Below are positions 33,661-45,425 of a stretch of 64,000 nucleotides of DNA, in pieces. Origin of the DNA: Dermatemys mawii. Its lineage: Eukaryota; Chordata; Testudines; Dermatemydidae. Within the stretch, counting starts at the first letter, position 1, and every line of letters starts with the position of its first letter. The notes beneath the pieces are model-generated. The model saw nothing but the letters and a program-made list of their open reading frames with translations. It was not told where the DNA came from and did no database searches. The stretch is from positions 30,135,739 through 30,199,738 of the forward strand of contig ML677343.1 of assembly GCA_007922305.1 (NCBI GenBank), given 5' to 3'. The position numbers and the translations under genes were made by a program.

Positions 33661-36499
33661 ACCACCAGACACTCCAGTCGCGGGGCACAACCCACCCCAG
33701 CTGCAGAGCAGCCACTGGCCATCCCAGGTTCCAGAGACAGGGCGGAGCCACACAACCCCTGCAGCTGGGACGTGCCACCATCGCCTGCTCTCCCTTCCCT
33801 AGCTGGTGGGGCCGCCCCTGTGCTGCAGTGTCACTGCTGACAGTGGGGCCCATGTGGCCCGTGCTGACCGGGGAGTGACGCTCTGCTTGCTTTGTGACCC
33901 AGCGGCTCCCCAGCCAGCAACAGGGCATCTGGAAAAGCGGCAAGGGAAGCACAGCCGGGGTAACTGGGGGAGCGCAGAGCCAGGCAGGTTCTTGCCAGCT
34001 TGTGCCAGGCCCCGTTTGCCCAGGAAAGGGCAGGGCCGGAGCACAGAATCTGTGCCTCTGGCAGACAGATCGGCAGGAGCCACCCGGCGCCCAAGGAGCG
34101 ATCCAGCAAAGCCACCCACAAACGCTCTTCGCTGCAGTCAGACCCACTCTGCCAGCTGCTCCCTCGGGTTGCAGCTCCACCCAGAGCACTGGGTTCAAAC
34201 GGGGCCATGGGGTGTTACTGCGGCACCTGACAGACCGGTTTGTGGCAGGACTCCCTGGGGGAAGTGCTCTGGCCCTTCGGGGGCTGGACTGGGCAGGGCT
34301 CAGACTAGACAGAATGATACCCCTGACGGGAGGCTGGCCAGGAGCTCCAAGCTACGGCCACCTTCTGGCACTCAGAACGGGCCGCAGAGCACCGGAAAGC
34401 CCACTGGCCCCGCATCGGGGGCACCCCCGGGGAAGCTGCGTGTCTGGCTCTCCTGGGCAGGGAGGTGGCCAAGCAGGGGAAGCGGGCACAAAGAAAATGC
34501 TGCTGGGTTCAGAGGGAACTTGGCACTGGGGGCAGGTCACGGCTCCCCACAGATCACCTCAGTCCGCAGCTCCCCCTCAGAGGCCAAGCCAGGGCCCTGC
34601 CGCAGAGTGGCTGGGCACTAAAGGGGCCGAATGGCAGCGAGGGCGCAAAGGGTGGGTGGCTGCACTTTGTCCCAGCTGCCTGGCGCCACCTCACCTCTTG
34701 GCCCAGCTCTCGAACCGAATTGCTCACGGCAGGTGGCTTAAAATAGCATTTCTAACGAGCAGCTTCCTTCATCCCAGTGTACGACGAGTGTTTCCGCTGG
34801 GCAGGCCTGCACTTGACAGGGGTGGGCACGGCCGGGCCCTGGCACAGGCGCACGGCAGCACCCGGGGAAAGCGGAAGGGAGGGAAGGCCCCATCTACTCA
34901 AGCCTTTGGGGCGCTAAGCGACCAGGCTCCGGGGGTTACAGCCCAACCGACAGGACCAACGAGCCCAGAGAACCCAGCAGCTCCAGACCCAGGCCCAGCT
35001 TCCTAGCACGTTCCACACGCAGCCTCGGCGAGGCCTGGCTCAGTGCCTTTCCCCAGACGGCACCTCAGGCTCCCCCGGGGGCAGGGCAGGTTGTCTGAGC
35101 TGGAAGGGCCCGTCTCCACTATAGCCTGGCTGAGGCCTGGTTCCATTTTGCAGCTGGGTCTGGGCCATCACCTGAGGCACTAGCGGGCGCCGTAAAGACA
35201 ACCCGTGAAACCCTGGAGCTTGTGCCATCTCTGCGCCATGCACGGAAGAGCCTCACCGGACAGCAGGCTAGTTCTTCACACAGGCTTCTCTCCTCAGAAA
35301 TCTCCGGCACGGCAAACCGGGCTGCCCGAGTCTCTCAGACCACGTGGGCTGAGGGGGCCAGGGAGCGACCGTTAGCCAAGACTTCCTTTCCCCAGCATGC
35401 CCACTGACCACCGGAGTCAGAGATGCATCAGGTGGAGAGCTAAACCGACAGCCACCCAGGTCACCACAGACTCTCCCTGGCTGGACAGGAGGTGAATTTC
35501 TAGTGTAAAAACCAAACAAACGCCCTTCCCGGCTTCCTTTCTTCCCCACCGCCCTGGCCTCTGCAGCTCCTCACTCCCAGCACGGTGCCGTGCACAGGGG
35601 GCCTACGTGTGCATTGAACAGGGATGCTTGAGAAGGCAAGAACTAGTGCAGGAGCAGCTGCTGCACGTCTGCGGGGAGACGGGGAAGACGCAGGGAGGAA
35701 GCCAGGCACTCGAGCGGCCCGGTGCCTGGGGAAGATGGAAGGGGAGGGCGGCGGTTCTGGAGTGTCACTCAGCATTTATTAATCTTTGGCCCCGGCCGCC
35801 TCCAGAGACACCCAGTGAGGGCGAGCTCTTTGCCTCTCCCCTCACCTCTGCCCTCATTATACAGGCATTTATTAACTTCTGCGCTCTCAGCCATTGACTG
35901 GAGTCTTGTCTACATGATCTGCTCATGTAAATTCATTATCCTAACAGCTGGGAATAAAACCCTGCCTGTGCGGGAAAGGAGCTGACGGATGAAGGCTGTG
36001 GGGGCAGCGTGTGCCTGGCCAGGGGGTCTCCTGCCTTTTCTTGCACCTGCTTGAGCCAGAGGGGGCAGGTGGTGGAGGGGGCAAAAGGGCTGAAGCCCTG
36101 AAATGTCTGTTCTCAACCACCAGCAGCATGTCAAACAGCAGCTCTCCGGGGCTCAGGGCCCATGAACCCTCCCAGTGCCGTCCCCCATCACCGCAGCCTC
36201 CGGGGCCTCTGTAAACAGCAGCCAGTCACCAAAGCATTTAGACTCCTAACATCCATCGTGAGCGGTGGGGGGGCGCCCGGTCCAGGTTTGATGGGTCCCA
36301 TGCCACGGCAGGTGCCCCGGAGCGCATCTCAGCAGAGAAGCCCGGGCCAGCCTGGAGACAAGCCCCCTCTCTCGGGAGCAGAGTCGCCGCCCGGGCTGTC
36401 CCCGCCGTGTTTCTAAAGAAGCTGCCCGTCTCCAGGGCTGGCAACTCGCCCCCCATACCCTCGCCCCATACCCTCGCTGAGGCCACGTTCGCACACATG

Positions 36500-36615
36500 C
36501 TGATGGGGGAGACACCAGTCAGGACTCCTGGGTCCCGGTGCTAACTCAGCCCAGTCTCCGTGCTCCCTTGGGCCCAGTGGGGCGAATGTCACGGGCGCTT
36601 TGAGATCCGTGAGCA
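36500..36615 (+). repeat. MIR-like SINE remnant
   Basis: It has ACCAGTCAGGACTCCTGGGT and a terminal GGCGCTTTGAGATCCGTGAG, a MIR-type core and tail with a degraded middle. Confidence 0.55.
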
Positions 36616-36819
36616 TTACTGCAAGGCAGCCTGGGATGAGCCCGGATGGGTTAATCAGTAACTCCCCCATTCACACACCCCCCCCCCAAGCCTTGCTACA
36701 TGCAGGGAGCCGGACCAGCTGTCCCAGGGCACGAGCCGATAGAAAGCAAGCCTCTGCTCCTCCATTAAGTATGGCATCTGTATCCCACCGCACCCCCCTG
36801 CCCAATAAATGGTTCAAGA

Positions 36820-37155
36820 AGCATTACTAATCAGCACTCTGCCTGCCTCCTGCCGACTCCATAATTACTCCTTCCTTTCATCCCCGGCTCACCAGACCTC
36901 GGGCCTGCTGCCTCGCTGCTCTGTAATTACAAGCTAATAGCGTCAATGAATTTTCTGCTGGGGCCCAGTGCAAGCACCAACCCCGCCCCTTCCCCCTTGA
37001 CGACCCCCTCTTGGGGTAATTACACCCTGGAATGCCAGGGCGCAGCAAGCCGCCACATTTCCTCACAGGAGCTCCCTGGCGGCCTGAATTACCTAATCAC
37101 CCCACTCGGTAATTCTTCATTACCGGAGAAAGAAATGTTTGTGAACAAATAAAGG
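36820..37155. promoter_or_regulatory. AT-rich candidate regulatory island
   Basis: CATTACTAATCAGC, CCATAATTACTCC, CTGTAATTACAAGCTAATAG, GGGGTAATTACACC and GAATTACCTAATCACC cluster here. It lies directly beside the tandem CTCF-like array. Confidence 0.4.
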
Positions 37156-37276
37156 ACGCCCCAGAGCTGGGTGCACTGGGCCTTCCCCGCCCCCGCAGGC
37201 TGAGCCTCCCTGTGCCCTCCCCCACCCACATACGCCTCTCCCAGGGGGAGACACACACAGAGCAGCGCTCATCCCT

Positions 37277-37400
37277 CCAGCAGGGGGCAGCAGGATGGAC
37301 ACACACACACACAGAGCAGGGCTCATCTCCTCCAGCAGGGGGCAGCAGGATGGACACANNNNNNNNNNCAGAGCAGGGCTCATCTCCTCCAGCAGGGGGC
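37277..37400 (+). promoter_or_regulatory. Three tandem CTCF-like motifs
   Basis: CCAGCAGGGGGC lies at 37277-37288, 37332-37343 and 37389-37400, all in the same orientation and all fitting the CTCF core CCASYAGRKGGC. Confidence 0.6.
37359..37368. other. Assembly gap (10 N)
   Basis: Run of ten Ns inside the CTCF-like tandem array; a placeholder length is likely. Confidence 0.99.
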
Positions 37401-40199
37401 AGCAGGATGGACACAGAAGAGGGATCATTCCTCCTCCCCTCCCTGTGCCCTCCACAGGGGGCTGCAGGAGAGACAGACGGACAGACCCAGAGCAGGGCGC
37501 ACCCCTCCAGCTGGAGACTGATACAGCATGTGATGCTCAGCTGATGGCTGCCGCGGCACAATAAATTCCTTGTTGCCTTCTGCCTGCTCCAAGCTCACTG
37601 GCAGAGCAGCAATTTCCCCACAGCTGGCCAGGAAGGGGATTCCCCTGGAAGGGCAGGGAAGAGGGGCAGTTGAGAGGAGGGGGTTTAACGCCTAGACTTT
37701 CACCCCAGAGACCGTGGGGCCTGGAGGGGAGGAACGTGAGAATCCGGGGGCCGGAAGAGACCGATTTCCACGGGTCAGTGTCACGGAGGCCTTGCCCCGG
37801 CGGCCCGAACCAGGTTACACCAGAACCAACTGCCACGACTGAGTGCGGCGCCCATGCAGTTCCCCGGGGCGTGGTGACCTCCCGCACGCACGGCCTGAGG
37901 GGATCCCCTCTGAACCGGGACCTTCCCCTCCACCCCGGCAATGAGGAGACTCCCCAGGCGCCAGGAACACGGTGAGCCTGGAGCTGTGCTGGAATGCCAC
38001 TTACACCAGCCAGGGCTGAGCGTGGCCTAGTCTTCCCTGGGAACTGCACTGGGTTTGGATCTCCCCGACGCTCCATGGGCAGAGCATTGCTCCTGATCTC
38101 CACTGGTGCAAGTGGGAGCAGAATCAGGCCCTGCTTTGCGGCTTAGAAAATGCTCGTGCCCCTGATGGGAGAGGGGAGGGGAGGGGCTGTCACCTTCCCC
38201 CCCCGCGCCTCCCCCCCACACTCCACTCAGTCTCCTGGCAGTCAGCACTACGCAGGCCAGGCAACACAGCCGCTGACTGGCAGCTCGGCTCAGCTGCGGG
38301 GCTCTGCCTGCTCACCCCACACATCTGCTCTTGTCCCAAAGCTTCTCAGCACACAAGAGATGCCAAAGCCATCTCCCTGGAAGCCGAGCGGCTCCAAAGA
38401 GGAAGACGAGGGCTGCCCGGTCGTGCAAGCTGCTCTCTGCACGTCAAGGCACACGGCGACTCGCTCCTCAGCAGGACAGACGCTGGCACGCAGTGAACAC
38501 CTGGCGTCGCCCGGATCAAGCCACATCTGTGTGGACGGGCTGGGAGCGTGTGCGCTGGGGTCTGCGTGTCCACACGCGTGCCTGTATACTTGTGTTTGCA
38601 GGAGTGCACACGGGGGTCTGTTGCTGTCTACATGGGTCTGAGTTGACATGGATCCGTGTGGTCTTGGGTGTGCACGTAGGACACGTACACATCACAAGTG
38701 CTGTGCAGAGCACTGTGGGTTTTGCACACGACCTGGCTCGCACGGTCTCATGACCGTCTCTGAGCCCCTGCCCTCAACTGAGTCGCAGGCTCCGGCCTTG
38801 GGGCCCTGGAGTGTCGTTCGGTGGGGGGTTGGACCTCGGTCCATTTACTAATCATTTCTACGGAGATCCCAGTCCTGGGGCTGGAAACGCTCAGATCCCA
38901 GCTCAGCAGCCAGCAATGTGGGCAGCACGCAGCCCAACAGCTCACGGGAGATCCCAGCATCCACCAGCCACTCGCCAACTTGCATGGAGAATGCAAGTTC
39001 CTAACAATGCAGAATGGCCACAGCTTGCCAACGCCAGGCAGGGGAAAGGGGCTGTCCAGAGGTGTTTTCTCTGCAAGGACGCCCTGATACCTTCCGGGAG
39101 ATGCCATGCAGAGGCCCTGCACTCCTCCAAGGCATGCAACACATCCACCAAGGGGCTCCGGTCTGCAGAGGAACTGGAGGAGCTGTGCAAAGCATTTTCT
39201 GCAAGGGACCCTTGCCTCTGCCATTCACCTCCCCTATCCCGCGCCTTGGTCTAGCAGAGCCCCCATATGTTGCTTTCCCAAGCCCTCTCTAGCCCTCCAG
39301 GCTTTCCTGGAAGCACACGCCTCTCTGAACCCCCTAGAAAAGGCAGGAGGACCAGGCTGCGTAACAGCTTCCCAGCAAAGGGAATCCGCAGCCAGCTCCA
39401 ACCGCTGCGCAACCAGCATTTTGTTCCTCTGCCCTCCCAACTCAAAGCCCTGGCGCCCCACGTTCTGGCGCAAGAAGAGAGCCACGTCGCCAGCTTGACG
39501 GAGGTGCCTGCCCCTTTAAGAAAGAGCGGTCAGTGCACAGCATCAGTACAGGACAGATAGGTCAGGAGATCGATCCCTTTTCTTGCCATCCACTGCGCCC
39601 GCAGGGGAAAGTCGGGGCTCCCTTATGGGGACTAGGGATAACAAGGGGGAGCCAGTCTGAAGGTCTCCCTCCCTCCCCACCAAGAGCCAACCTCCCTCGG
39701 AATCATGAGGGTGTACGATGGAGACACGGTCAGGCAGGAAAAGGTTCTCTCTGGGGTTCCCCCCCTTAATTAACGATCGTTCTGCCCCCCTGCTGCCAGG
39801 CCCCAGGTGCAGTCTGAGCCACAAGCTGCTAAAAGCAGCATCAAATATTCAAGAGAGACAGTTTGGTGTTAAGAACTCAGGGCAGAGCAGGCATGGGGAG
39901 AAAGTTCCCACCTGACCCCAGGGGAGGGGAGAATTCAGCTCGGCGTAGCTCTCCCTTTCCCCCCTCCATTAACTCATCCGCAGACAAGGCCAGCACATCT
40001 GAGCTCTCGCAGATGATCTTAGCCAAGGGATGGAGCGGGAGGGAATCTCACCTCGGAGCCTTGGGCAGGACATGGGGCTGCACTGTTTCCCCATGGCCTG
40101 TGCTTGGGGAGGTCACCTGTTCCCTAGAGTACCCGTGGAAACAGAGCCTCAGTCAAAACCAGGGCTCCAGCCAGTCCGTTAGTGCCCAGTTTCTAAACA

Positions 40200-40770
40200 G
40201 GTCTAGATCTAGATTCGCAGGCCAGAAGGGTTCACTGTGATCGTCTAATCCGATCTCCTGCATAGCACGGGCCAGAGCGCGGCCCTGAATTCATTCCTAC
40301 CTCAATCACAACAGATCTTTTAGGAGAAAACATCCAGTCTTGATTAAAAATTGCCAGCATGAGAGAATCCGCCACAAGCCTCCGTCAGCTGTGCCAACGG
40401 CTCGTTACCCTCCCGCTTAATAATTTGCACCTCGCTCCTAGTCTGAATTTGGTTACTTTCAACTTCCAGCCACAGGATCTTGTTAGACCTTGTCTGCCCA
40501 ACTGCCGAGCCCAGTATCAAATATTTGTAGGTACCTACAGACTGTGATCAAGTCGCTCCTTCCCTGTCTCTTTGTTATGCCCAACAGGTTGAGTCTATCG
40601 ATAGAAGGCAGGTTTTCTAGTCCTTTAATCATTCTTGTGGCTCTTCTCTGAACCCTCTCCAATTTCTCTGCCTCTTCCCTGAACTGTGACCACCAGAGGT
40701 GGATTCAGGATTCCAGCAGTGCCTGGACCAGTGCCAAACACAGAGGTAATGACATCTCCCCACTTCTAGC
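40200..40770 (-). mobile_element. CR1 LINE fragment, antisense
   Basis: The + strand shows the antisense CR1 sequence familiar in reptiles: GGCCAGAAGGGTTCACTGTG, ATCGTCTAATCCGATCTCCTG, GTTACTTTCAACTTCCAGCC, TCAAGTCGCTCCTTCCCTGT, TTCTCTGAACCCTCTCCAAT and ATTCCAGCAGTGCCTGGACC. It is the longest CR1 copy in the window (about 570 bp) and is diverged, with no intact ORF. Confidence 0.8.
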
Positions 40771-42079
40771 TGAGATTCCTGATTACACCTCGAAGGATCG
40801 GCACGGCGCAGCTCCCCGATACAATCAGTGTTTTCAGCAATTTAGCTGGAACCGTGTTGTAACCAAGCGCTGAACCAGTTCTGCTACTTGGTCCCCAGCG
40901 GTGCAGACACAGTCTAAAGATCTCAAGGTCGGAGATGTTAATACCAATGCTCTGGCCTGGCTCCGGCCTGACTCCAACTCAGGCGACGATGTCTGGCCTA
41001 CCTAAATTCCTTCCCAGCAGTTTCAACCAGAGGCCATCTCCTTCTGCTCTCGGTGCCCTGGACTGCTGCGTAACGTTGCTGTGCACTGCACTACGACGGC
41101 TGTTCCCCACACCAGAGGTGGCTGCCTTTCAGCGGCGAGGCAACGTGATCTGGGATGAGAGGTGCTGAAAACATCTATGCTACATTCCTTGTACCAGCTC
41201 TTGCTCCTGCGTTAGTCAGCTGCAAAGCTCCGTGTGCGCAGGTTTGGGGCTCTCCATCAGATCAGACGTCGCCCGAGACATTGTGCAGTGGAGTGGAAGT
41301 GACGTTCCCTCCCCAGGCAGGAGGGGATACGCTCTGAGGTGCCCCCAGGATCTCAGGGCGTAGACAATTTAGCGGCAGGGAATGCTCCAGGGTCGTGTAC
41401 AGGTGCAAAGTGGAAGCAACGGGAGGAAATGAAGGAATGGGGAATTGAAGGTGAGCAGCAGGAAAATCCTGACTGATGCCTCAGGCAGCACGAGGGAAGA
41501 GCGTTAGGCCCAGTGCTTCAGCCTTTTAAATCCACACTAAGAGCAGGGGAATCCGCTGCTGGCAAATTCTGCGCCAGCTGAACGACAAGGGACTAGTAAT
41601 TCTCTTCCATCCCCACCTACTCATTTCTGTTCCACTGTTACGGCACTGGGTTCAGTAAGATACACGGGGCTGGATTCTGCTCTCCCACTGGCAGAAATAT
41701 GGAGTAACTCTGTAGTCACCGCCCTGCCAGCGAGACCAGTATCCGGCCCAGTAATTTTAACCAGGTTTGGCATCCTGAGCTTCAGGATACAGCCATCAGC
41801 CTGCTTGCTCGCCTGGTGCCCACCTGTGCCACGTTACTCGGTGCTAGATGGCATTGGGAGCTCTTTGGCCCAATCCACTATTTCTGTGGTAAGAGGGGTG
41901 CTAGCGAGTGAACGGTGCCGTTTGATCCCAGGGTTGACATGCAGCGGGAGAGATCTGGATAATGGCAGCTTCTGGGGACAAATGATCCGGAAAGGAATAG
42001 CAGCAGGTGGCCAAAGGACCCCACACAGCAGCACCAGGACTAGACAGCAGCTCTACTGGGAAGACCCATCAGGAACTAC

Positions 42080-42180
42080 AGACATTAACACCACGGATCT
42101 CAAAGCACTTTACCAGGGAGGTCAGTGTGATGTGACAGGTGGGGAATGGCGTCGCAAAGAGGGGAAGGCTCCGATTCCCA
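42080..42180 (-). repeat. MIR-type 3' region, antisense
   Basis: GGATCTCAAAGCACTTTACC, AGGGAGGTCAGTGTG and the degraded GTGGGGAATGGCG..AAAGAGGGGAAG correspond to the antisense MIR tail and core. Confidence 0.6.
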
Positions 42181-42429
42181 GGCCTTTGAGGATCACAGGG
42201 CCTGTGGTCAGCGGGGTCTGTGGGACTCACTCCATGCCTCGTCAGGCCCTCACACTCTGCAGGTTTCCCTCTCACGGTGAGCCTGCAGCATGCACCAGGG
42301 CACCGCCGCTCAGCACAGCGACGGAGACACGGATCGGCCCCCGTGTACAACGGGACTGATCCTCATGGAGAACGGGCCCATCGATGGCTACTAGCCAAGA
42401 CGTCAGGGACGCAAGCCCATGACCTGGGT

Positions 42430-42605
42430 GTCCCTACACCTCGGAGTCTGGGTGACGGGATGGATCACTGGATAAATTTTGCCTTGTTCTGGTCATTCCC
42501 TCTGAACCATCTGGCATTGGGCACTGCTGGAAGACAGGATACTGGGCTGGAGGACGATCGGTCTGACCCAGTATGGCCGCTTAATGGTCTTAACTCTGGG
42601 CCTAA
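42430..42605 (+). mobile_element. CR1-type 3' end, turtle/crocodilian style
   Basis: It contains GGGATGGATCACTGGATAA, GTTCTGGTCATTCCCTCTGA, CATTGGGCACTGCTGGAAGA, CAGGATACTGGGCTGGA and GTCTGACCCAGTATGGCCG. This arrangement is abundant in turtle and crocodilian genomes and is the best taxonomic clue in the window. Confidence 0.78.
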
Positions 42606-42934
42606 ACCTAGTCAGCCAACCCCTTCATCCCTGGGGAGTGGCTGATCCGCGTCAGTTAGCCTGGCAGCTGCCCGGGCCTGGGCCCTGCTCTGTCTCACTG
42701 GCACACGCTGTGTTTGGACCCTGCCCGGTGTGACCTGGCTGAGGCAGCCCTGGGTTGGCCTCAGAGGAGTTGCATTTGCATTGGGGAGCACAATTCCCCT
42801 CACACACACCCCGGATTCAACCAGCTCTGTTCGCAGCAGTCTGGGCAGGGACGAGCAGGTGTTTACATTTGTACAAGCAGTCGTCCTCCCCCCACCCCCC
42901 AGTCCCGCCACAGCCTCCGGTTGTAATCCCATAG

Positions 42935-43180
42935 CCGCCTCCTCCTGGCCCACAGAGCGCCCTCAGCGCGCCCGACGAGAGCCGGCCCCGGGAGAGAGGC
43001 GCCGCGGCTAGGAGCCTCTCTAGACACAAGCCACCTGCAGCGGAAAGCCCGGGAGGGGTGTGCAGAGCTCGCTGCTGCTGCGCCCAGGACTGCGTAACCC
43101 TCACCTGCAGCGGGGCACGGGGGCTGGCAGGGGCGGAGCGGCAGCTCGGTCAAGGTTCAGCCCAGCTCCGGGGGCGTCCA
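42935..43180. promoter_or_regulatory. Small CpG-rich segment, candidate alternative GSE1 promoter
   Basis: About 22 CpG in 245 bp by hand count, located between the start-codon exon (45.0 kb) and the exon with Met4 (30.6 kb). A transcript starting here on the minus strand and spliced to 30673 could initiate at Met4. No splice donor was fixed. Confidence 0.4.
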
Positions 43181-43294
43181 AGAGAAGAGGATTTAATTTG
43201 CCTGCTGCTGATACCCCTCAGATCTACTCAGAGCGGCTGCTCCGAGAGCACCAGCCTTAGTGCCCTTACGCCATGGCTGTCTGGTCTGGGTGCT

Positions 43295-43405
43295 CTGGGG
43301 CTGGGAGCCAGGACTCCTGGGTTCCGACACCAATGCTCTCCGTGACCTCAGCCTGAAATAGCCCACAGGGCCAGGGTTCAGTTTCTGCCTCTGTGAGGCC
43401 GGGGG
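43295..43405 (+). repeat. MIR-like SINE remnant
   Basis: GGCTGGGAGCCAGGACTCCT, GGGTTCCGACACC and GTTTCTGCCTCTGTGAGG are in the order expected of a MIR-type element. Confidence 0.55.
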
Positions 43406-45010
43406 CTGGGTAGGGGCGCTCACTGGGTCGCGTTCCAGGCGGGTCAGCGGGGATCCTGGCTCTGTAGACACTGGACAGGTATGCCCAATGCAGCTGCTTG
43501 GTGAGCGTCAGGGGACAATCACAAGTGCCCATCGGAACGGGCGTGCCCAGTGGCTTAGGGGAAAAGGTCCTTTTAAGAGAAAGCAGCAGCAGCAAAGCCC
43601 TGGCAGGGTTTCAAATGCCAAGTTTGGGTTTGCAATCTCCAGCCGCCAACATGATCCGCCCCCAGACTTCCACCCAACTCATAAACAGCCGAGAGCAAAC
43701 AGGAGCCCAGCAGCATTCACCGAAGGGGGAAACTCTCCCATAACCAGCCCAGCCCTTAACCCTGAGGCAGCGTTTAGAGCTTTGGGGGGCACCGCTACCA
43801 GGAAGTAAAGGGAAAACCTGGCTCGTTCCTCCAGGATGGGAACAGGCAGCCCCTCCGCCTGCCAGGAATCACAGAGCCCCAGCAAACATTACAGCAGAAC
43901 TGGGACTTGCTTGGGGAGCCGAATGCTTCTGACGATTGGCGGGAGTGAAAGCTTTAATTTTTAATGCGCCCATTACTGCTGTATCTGGGGGCGTGACATA
44001 CGTTAGCAATGCCACCGGGGCCAATCCATCGGGGCGGGGGGGAACTACACCAGTGCGGGGGGAGTGGAGGGGGTAGGTTATCTATTTTTACTCCCAATAG
44101 GTCATGCGTCGCACAGCGACCCTACAACGCAGCCTCCCACCCCATAAGTTTTGCAGGGAGGGGACGATCTGTAACTTTTGGCTCCCCCATCTTTGCTCTA
44201 GGGCAGCAGATGTAAAATCCACTTAGGCTGCCTACAGCAGGCAATCCAAACAGCCACACCGCTTGTAAACCTCTTTCCCATCCCCCTCCACACACACCAC
44301 AAAACAAACACCGCAAGACTCAGCACAATCCAAACAGCTTCTTTGTTCAGGGCCTGGCTGGGTTTCTCAAAACTTCCAGAGAGCAGGATCCCTCGGCACC
44401 CAACCGTGGGGCTCTCTGTGACAACACCACTTGGCTTGGAATACGCCCCCCACCGGCTCCCCAGAGATCAGCACCCCTAAGCTCAGTCAGTAGCCAAACC
44501 TCACAGCTATTCTTTAGCGCTATAATGGGCTGAACTGAACCAGCCCAAATCCAGACCTTCCCGGAACCTTGGGAACATTTCAGATCCAGATCTGGAGCCA
44601 AACCTCTATGGGCCATGCCTGCCTCCAGCCAATCCTAAATCATGGAGCATGAAAGACGATAGGATAGATCCAAGGCCACTGCTCAGGAATTACACAGCTT
44701 CCCAACACTGTCACTAATGGAAGTGGAGATCACACACACACATTAATGGAAGTGCTACAGATCTCTCTCCTCTAACACACACCCACTCTCTCCCAGGCGC
44801 CTGTCGTCCATCAGGTTTTGGATCCCTGCGAGACTTCCCCAGGGAACCGAGCACCCCCACCGAAGGCAGGGCCCGAGAAAACAATCCCCACCCCATTTGG
44901 GGCAGCTGCCTCAGCCCTCGCTAGGGTTTGCAGCATAAGGAGAAGCCCATGGTGCCCTAGGGAGGGGTACACTGGTCCTAGCCGAACGGAGAGAGAAGCC
45001 CCCCGCTCAC

Positions 45011-45095
45011 CTTTCATGGCAGGGCAGCGTCCCAGAGCTGGCCCGTTCTCCTGCCGTGGCCCCACCTACCTGCACTGCAGTTCCCCCGTGATGTC
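45011..45095 (-). CDS. GSE1: GSE1 exon with start codon (Met-Lys-Gly)
   Basis: This exon carries the start of GSE1. Read on the minus strand, ATGAAAG is followed directly by the donor GTGAGC, so it encodes Met-Lys plus the first base of Gly. The next exon begins GC-ATG-AGC, giving the family N-terminus [12 protein letters not shown]. The coding part is only 45011-45017. A TAG in the same frame lies upstream (minus-strand CAGG-TAG-GTG), so translation cannot begin further 5' in this exon. The start context is GCC-ATG-A, a good Kozak match. The 5' edge at 45095 is inferred from a pyrimidine-rich tract ending in ATGCAG and could instead be a transcription start. If it is not a splice site, an 11-codon upstream ORF would end at that TAG. 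Confidence 0.8.
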
Positions 45096-45344
45096 CTGCA
45101 TGGGGAGGTGGAGCTTCCTGTTTGGGGACACCTGCTCCTGCAGGACACACCCAGGCCCAATGGTTTCACTTCCCCGCCCACTCCAGCCGGTGCCTGGGGG
45201 GGGCCGGCCTGTGCTGCCAAACAAGGCAGGTTGGTTCTGATCCCGGCTACGCCCCTGGAAGCCGGAGTAATGCCTCTGACTCTGCTGGCTTTGCCCCGCT
45301 GGAGGCGAGGCAGGACGGGCACTGGGAAAGGGGGCAGGGGATTG

Positions 45345-45425
45345 AAATCACAGAAATGTCAGGCTACAAGGTCCCTCGAGAAGTCACCAAGTCCAGCCCC
45401 CTGCACTGAGGCAGGCCCAGTAAAC
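45345..45425 (-). mobile_element. CR1-type fragment, antisense
   Basis: The + strand reads ATCACAGAAATGTCAGGCTA, GTCCCTCGAGAAGTCACCAAG, TCCAGCCCCCTGCACTGAGG and CAGGCCCAGTAAACTAGA, matching the antisense end of a common reptilian CR1 subfamily. It is about 80 bp and starts roughly 250 bp upstream of the GSE1 start exon. Confidence 0.7.

Larger units (their letters stand above)
37265..37460 (+). repeat. ~55-bp tandem repeat with CTCF-like cores and an assembly gap
   Basis: Units of GAGCAGGGCTCATCTCC, TCCAGCAGGGGGCAGCAGG and ATGGACACA(CA)n repeat three times, interrupted by ten Ns at 37359-37368. A diverged fourth copy (CCACAGGGGGCTGCAGG) follows at about 37453. The CA run within the unit varies in length. 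Confidence 0.9.
30674..45010 (-). other. GSE1: GSE1 intron between start-codon exon and main coding body (14.3 kb)
   Basis: No coding exon is needed by phase. Contents: a hairpin (32712-32807), a ~77-bp duplicated block (32933-33066), CR1 fragments (33520-33660, 40200-40770, 42430-42605), a tandem CTCF-like array with a gap (37270-37460), MIR-like remnants and a small CpG-rich segment (42935-43180) that could be an alternative promoter. Confidence 0.75.

Noticed and set aside
33894..35006. 370-codon open frame on the + strand, the longest in the window
   Set aside because: Composition follows GC-rich intron; no recognisable domain, no splice or conservation signal, and it overlaps CR1-type and repeat-like DNA.
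45063..45065. Upstream GTG as an alternative start extending the GSE1 N-terminus
   Set aside because: A non-ATG start with an in-frame TAG directly before it; ATGAAAG with a good Kozak context matches the family start.
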